Part shown: in pieces, positions 59,219-64,000 of the stretch
Layout: each line of letters starts with the position of its first letter
Numbering within the stretch: the first letter of the stretch is position 1
Source of the DNA: Myrica gale
Lineage: Eukaryota; Streptophyta; Magnoliopsida; Fagales; Myricaceae
DNA: 64,000 nt
NCBI GenBank assembly: GCA_963930655.1
Contig: OZ005604.1
Location: 19,354,001 to 19,418,000, forward strand
Direction of reading: 5' to 3'
Program-made: the position numbers and the translations under genes
Notes under the pieces: generated by a model
The model's database searches: none
What the model was told of the DNA's origin: nothing
What the model saw: only the letters and a program-made list of their open reading frames with translations

Positions 59219-62200
59219 GCATTTTAGAAATTTGGGTCCACTAATTTCAAGTTACTTAACTGGTATTAATTATTAGAAGAAATTAACCGTTGTGTAGAAA
59301 AAGGAAATGGATCGTAAAAGTCGAGGTCAACGAAAATACAGTCATTCAATTACGAGCTTTAATTACTCGTCTTAATTTTGTTGGTGACCTACGAAAACAA
59401 TTTTGCATGGGAGGGAGGGAACCAATAATTCAGGGAATGATATGAAATTGGGGCAAATCAAGGTACGTACAAGATTTAATGTCTATATATAGAGTCCTGG
59501 AAAAAAGTCATATCATATATGTATACAGATGAGACTAGTGAAAGTCAATAAACCTGACCTCGAAGTTGTAGGCCGGTACTCAGGGACCAATCGACCATGC
59601 TAGCTTCACAAACCAGTCTTTTTTTTTTTTTCTCTATTGAAGTCATGAAATATCTACTTTCTCTTAATATCATATTTTAATTTTCTTTTTTAACGACTGG
59701 CTATTAATGGGCAGTAAAGATTTTGCTGTCAGTTCTGACAAAAGAAGCCTCCTCGACTTTGGCGATTTGCAACAGCAAAACTCCATCTTCCTATCTTTGA
59801 CAGTCTCGTGGATTGGTCGGTTGTATCGTAAATTTCTAAGTGATATTAATTTTATTGTTATACGTGTTGTAGTTATTTTATGTTATGTTAAAAATGATGT
59901 TAGGTCGTAGAATTTTTTATATTGTGAGAATTTAAAAAAATTCTAAATTTTTTTTAATTGAACAGCTTCTTAGATATCTCTTAACTGTAATCATCTCTAA
60001 ACTCTGAAGTTAATCTTAAGGATTTTTTGTTAACAATCTCATTTTTTTAACATTGAAACTCTAATACTCTAATTTTTTCAGCACTAAGAAGATTTCATAA
60101 GGGAACGTTGGTTTCAAGATATTAGATAAGAAAAAAGTTAACAATTTAGATATGAAATCTCGAAGATACTTTTCTCTCTTAAATGAGAGTTCAAATCAAC
60201 CAAGGACGTCCTCCCTTAGAAAGAGGATATATATTTTTCTCTTTGTCAATAGGTCGATGAGAAACATTATAATGCCTCTATACTTACATCCTTGATCTCG
60301 AATATTACAAATGTTTAAAGTTATTTAAAAGATACAATCCCTCAAAAAGATATGGTTTATTTACTTATCTTTATCAAATGCAATACCATCAAAACTCTAA
60401 TTATGCTTGTCTAGTGATGCAATATCATAGAACTCGAAAAGATCATGCATATACTCTTAGACTCAAACTTATTTGATAAGGAATTACAACTCAATTTAGA
60501 CTTACTTTGACTCAGAATTAAACCAATACTCAAATACACTGAAAAAAGGATATAAACAGCTTGCATGCCGAGATAATAGAAAAGGCCGACAGAGGTTGAC
60601 TACATCCATCTCTCTATCATCGTCAAGTAGCTATGCTCTCTGCGATTTTAAGTCATGTTGGCTTACATGACTGGATAAAAAGGTAGTGCAGATAAGGGGG
60701 ATTGAAAAGCACGTACGTGAAAAACCCTAATCAAGGAAGTCGTAAATATTCTCGAATCTAAATTGTAACTTGGTATTGAACTCTTTTTCCCATGCATGCT
60801 CGATCGGCAGACTGAGCAGTACTCGTACAGGCCGGGACGGGAGATATGAAAAGACGAATCTTTAATTTGTTGGACGGGGCCAATAGAAGTTATGAATTGG
60901 CTTTGCCAACTCTTCTTCGGCCGCCACAAATCAGTGATCTCATTTGTTTCAGTTGTCATATCGTAAAGACAAACGGAATCTATAAGAATATTGGAAACCA
61001 AAGAATTGTTCAAAAGTGGGGAAAATCAAATAAATAGAAGATCATAGTGAACCGTCCGCTAGAAGTGGATCCAAAAAGGGGACCAATATTCATTGTGGTG
61101 GAGGTAAAATCACCAATGTGATAAAAAGTCCATTAATCCGATAAAGTAAATTTATCCTCGAATCAAAAGAGAAAGAGCTAGTCGCTGAGCACGCTGTACG
61201 TAGAATACGCGGTAGATCATTTTCTAGAGCCTCCATGTTCTTGTGATACATCCTCGGATTCCGCTATCTAGCTTTCATGGTGGAATGTCAATTTGCATGA
61301 TGATCAAGCAGCTAAACGACAGGGTAACGAAAATACCTACCATCCCAACGGCATAACGGAAACTTTCGGTTGGAGGCGGGCGCCTTAACAGGTCATGAAG
61401 GGGTGATGTGAGAGAGTACAAGTGTGGGCACCACCACTGTCATCTTCTTTCAGTGCCCGCCCTGTTCACAAGATAGAGACCAATTATATATCCTTCAGTA
61501 TAATCTGGATATCCTCCCCCTTTCCCCTATCTTCTTTCAATTTTTGGGTCGGAGTAATTTGTTTTATTCATGATATGCTCTCAACTTTACCCCACAAGCA
61601 AAGGCACGAGGATAACGAAAAAGCAAAAAGAAAAAAGAAGAAGAAGATTAAGAAAGCATCCTCTTATCTGTTCCTGATTGAACAGAAATCGTCGTGTTGG
61701 AAGTTAAAGAGAGAACACATGATGCCTGATCAGTTTCAATAATGGTAACGCTTTTGACATGTGCAAGAAACTTGCATGTCACACCTAAGAGTTGATGTTT
61801 TAGGGACACTTTATCTCATTCCAAAGATTAGCTATACTTTGTGGCCAGGTAGAGTTTTTGAAATGCATACAAAAAAACGCATTAGGTTTTACAGACGTTA
61901 TAACCCAGAAGTTGATATTTGGTCCAATTTCTCATTTGTCGAATATACATTTGATTGAGGGAAATAAGATAAAGTTTAAATGGACATGGTAGGGAGAAAC
62001 TGGTTGGAATCTTGGATCAAAATCAGTGGAAATTATCCGTTGATCAGGTCTCGAAAGAACATTTTTCCTGTTGTGATTTGGCTCGTGGCTGATCCTGCAA
62101 TATGCGCTGGAATCATTAAGGTGGATACATTTGTTCGAAGACTTATAGGAATCTTCTTCGTGCCACCGGGCACCTTGCATATATCAATTATTACATGCAA

Positions 62201-62254
62201 AAAAATATTTTTCCTACTTCGCTAATTAATTAATATTTTTTTTCGGGGGTAAAT
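59219..62254. other. Gene-free stretch
   Basis: Nothing beyond short, unrelated open frames (for example 59707-59910, 60663-61013, 61422-61742). No repeat structure was noticed. Confidence 0.45.
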
Positions 62255-63225
62255 ACTTAATTAATATCTTCGAAGTAGTGGACTTAATTTGCCGATTCGT
62301 ACACTCCTTTGGTACAAAACAGGCAACTTGCGAATAGTCGAGAGGACGAAAAAGAAAAACGAATAGCAACAAAAGAGAAGGAAAAATGTTCCCTGCCATA
62401 TTTGGAGTCGGTTCATGAAGCCCAGTTCGCCATATATGTCAACCTTTTTGCTCGCTCCTCTTTTGTTCTATTCGATCGATACATATTGCTAATTCTAGAT
62501 CAATCGGACTGTTCGTTTTCGCTTGAATTAATCAAGTTTCATCTTCAAATTCGTTATTCCTAGCTAGTGCATGAATGACTAGAACAGTACAAATCACTCC
62601 GAAGGAATATATATATACGAGTATTTTGCCACCGTATACCTTGAATGGACGATATCAATTACATGCACAAATTCTTTTGCCTAGTTTGTTAATTATATAT
62701 ATATAATATCTTCGAAGTTGTGGACTTCGCGGATTCGTATACTTTCTTTTAAAACAAGCAACTTGCAAGTTGTTAGAAATAAAAATTTAGACTAAAGAAA
62801 AATTATTTATACTAGGAGAGGGAGAGAAGAGATAAATGAGACAAAATTTAAGTGGTTCGGTTCGTAGACCTATATACAATAGCTCACGTTGTTTTAGTAA
62901 TGTGAGACTCAACTTTAGTACGAGTATTCGTCGGAAAAGAAAGAACGAATGACAACGAAGGAAAAAGAAAAAGAAATGGAAAAAAGTTCCCTGCCAGATT
63001 TGGAGTTCGTTCCATATGGAGCCCAGTTCGACATATGTCAAGCTTTTGGCTTGGTCCTCTTTTGTTATATTCGATCGATATTACATATTGCTAATTCGAG
63101 AACGATCGGAGTACCGTTGGTTTTCGATTAGATTAGTCAAGTTTTATCTCCAATTTTGCTATTCCTAGTGCATGAATGACTAGAACAGTACAATTCACAG
63201 AGAAGGAATATGAGTATTTTGCGGT
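62255..63225. repeat. Segmental tandem duplication, two diverged units
   Basis: Unit 1 (about 62255-62633) and unit 2 (about 62696-63225) share, in order, CAACTTGC, GAAGGAAAAA, TTCCCTGCCA.ATTTGGAGT, GGAGCCCAGTTCG-type text, TATTCGATCGATA, and TAGTGCATGAATGACTAGAA. Unit 2 is longer because it holds a 150-bp solo LTR. Short frames in both units differ and do not look like a conserved protein. Confidence 0.85.
62771..62920 (+). mobile_element. Small solo LTR in unit 2 of the duplication
   Basis: It starts TGTTAGAAATAAAAATTTAG and ends CTTTAGTA, with flanks CAAGT (62766-62770) and CGAGT (62921-62925) that differ by one base. AGTGGTTCGGTTCGTAGACC inside is common in Copia LTRs. Unit 1 of the duplication lacks it and shows the empty site. 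Confidence 0.65.
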
Positions 63226-64000
63226 ACATCATCTTTTCAAACAATATATTTCCTCCCAAATGTGCTTTACCTTCTATTCTGCCTCCTTAGATAATGTATT
63301 TATATGCAAATTGTCCAATATTCTGTTCCAATCTTCTTTAATTTAGTATAGTACGTACTCTCAGCTCTCCTGGACAAGCAACGATGATGTTTTCATGTAC
63401 GGACCAACATTTTTCAAGTTTTTGTTGGAGCTAGCTAGCAGTTTCTTGCCCATGTATTCAGATTGAAAATATTCTAATTGTAGTTAATTTTTATATAAGT
63501 ATTTAGCTAATCAAATAGCAAAGAGAACTCTTTTTTTTAAAAAAAAAAAAAAAGCAACAATATATAATGTTGATGGGATGGGTCACTTATTGCCATTGGG
63601 CATCTTATTGTTTATATATGGTATATCCCTTTGCTGTCACCTATCTCTTTTTCTTTTTTCCACTCATTTATCATCATGATAACCTTTAATCTTTATTTGT
63701 TTATCTTTTTTTTTTATATATACCTTTTCTATTACTTGCTTTAATGATTGGGAAATATCCCGGAAACACTCTAATTAAGAAAAAACTGACATGATGGATG
63801 AAAATTGTAAGCTTCCCACCCGTTTGAATTGTTTATAGAGGTACATTTTCGGTCCTATATTTTATGGACTATTGGTGGGGGAGAGTCCATTTAGGAGACA
63901 CTGAATATAGATGTATAGTCACTATCCAATAAGACAAATCTACGTACGTACGTGCACACGCATAAATCTACTTTAACCTGTACAATGAACTTGTGAAGCC
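63226..64000. other. Gene-free right edge
   Basis: AT-rich DNA with poly(A)/poly(T) runs near 63531-63553. No feature identified. Confidence 0.5.

Overview
This window is nuclear DNA from a flowering plant, most likely a eudicot. It is AT-rich and shows spliced genes with GT-AG introns, plant-specific families (VQ, PLAT-plant, NHL, TTL, plant TPP), hAT, MULE and PIF/Harbinger elements, a Ty3/gypsy solo LTR and a LINE remnant. I cannot name the species. Gene models were built by eye from open frames, splice sites and family homology, without transcripts.

Layout: (1) 1-6566 is non-coding with MITEs and microsatellites. (2) 6567-7973 (-) is a VQ-motif protein. (3) 14138-15617 (+) is an SDH2-3-like succinate dehydrogenase iron-sulphur subunit, 4 exons. 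(4) 16194-20737 (+) is an HCC2-type (SCO1-like) gene, 7 exons, carrying a premature TAA in exon 6. It has a 1.5-kb gypsy solo LTR in intron 1 and a 1.5-kb hAT element inserted inside the original stop codon. (5) 22451-23306 is a retroposed LINE-like unit with a 15-bp target duplication. (6) 25936-28636 (+) is a TTL-type TPR protein that lacks the usual C-terminal thioredoxin-like domain. (7) 30943-31553 (-) is a secreted PLAT-domain protein. (8) 33764-39902 (+) is an NHL (NDR1/HIN1-like) gene split by a 5.2-kb Mutator-like element (9-bp duplication) and a 131-bp solo LTR. (9) 46405-48719 (-) is an 11-exon trehalose-6-phosphate phosphatase with a GC-AG last intron. (10) 48720-64000 has no gene I can support, only MITEs, a solo LTR and local duplications.

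The neighbouring genes do not form one pathway. SDH2-3 and HCC2 are both mitochondrial and tandem but unrelated in mechanism. HCC2, PLAT and TPP lie close together, as I recall they do in Arabidopsis (PLAT1, HCC2 and TPPH near the end of chromosome 4), so the backbone looks like ancestral microsynteny. The striking feature is how cleanly transposable elements have entered two of the genes. Target duplications allow the pre-insertion sequence to be inferred at HCC2 (the hAT split a TGA stop) and at NHL (a 261-codon frame). I found no defence island, CRISPR array or biosynthetic cluster. The most unusual items are the hAT-rewritten stop codon, the disrupted NHL, the MULE that carries a GRF-zinc-finger/coiled-coil/TM reading frame beside its FAR1-type transposase, and the thioredoxin-less TTL.
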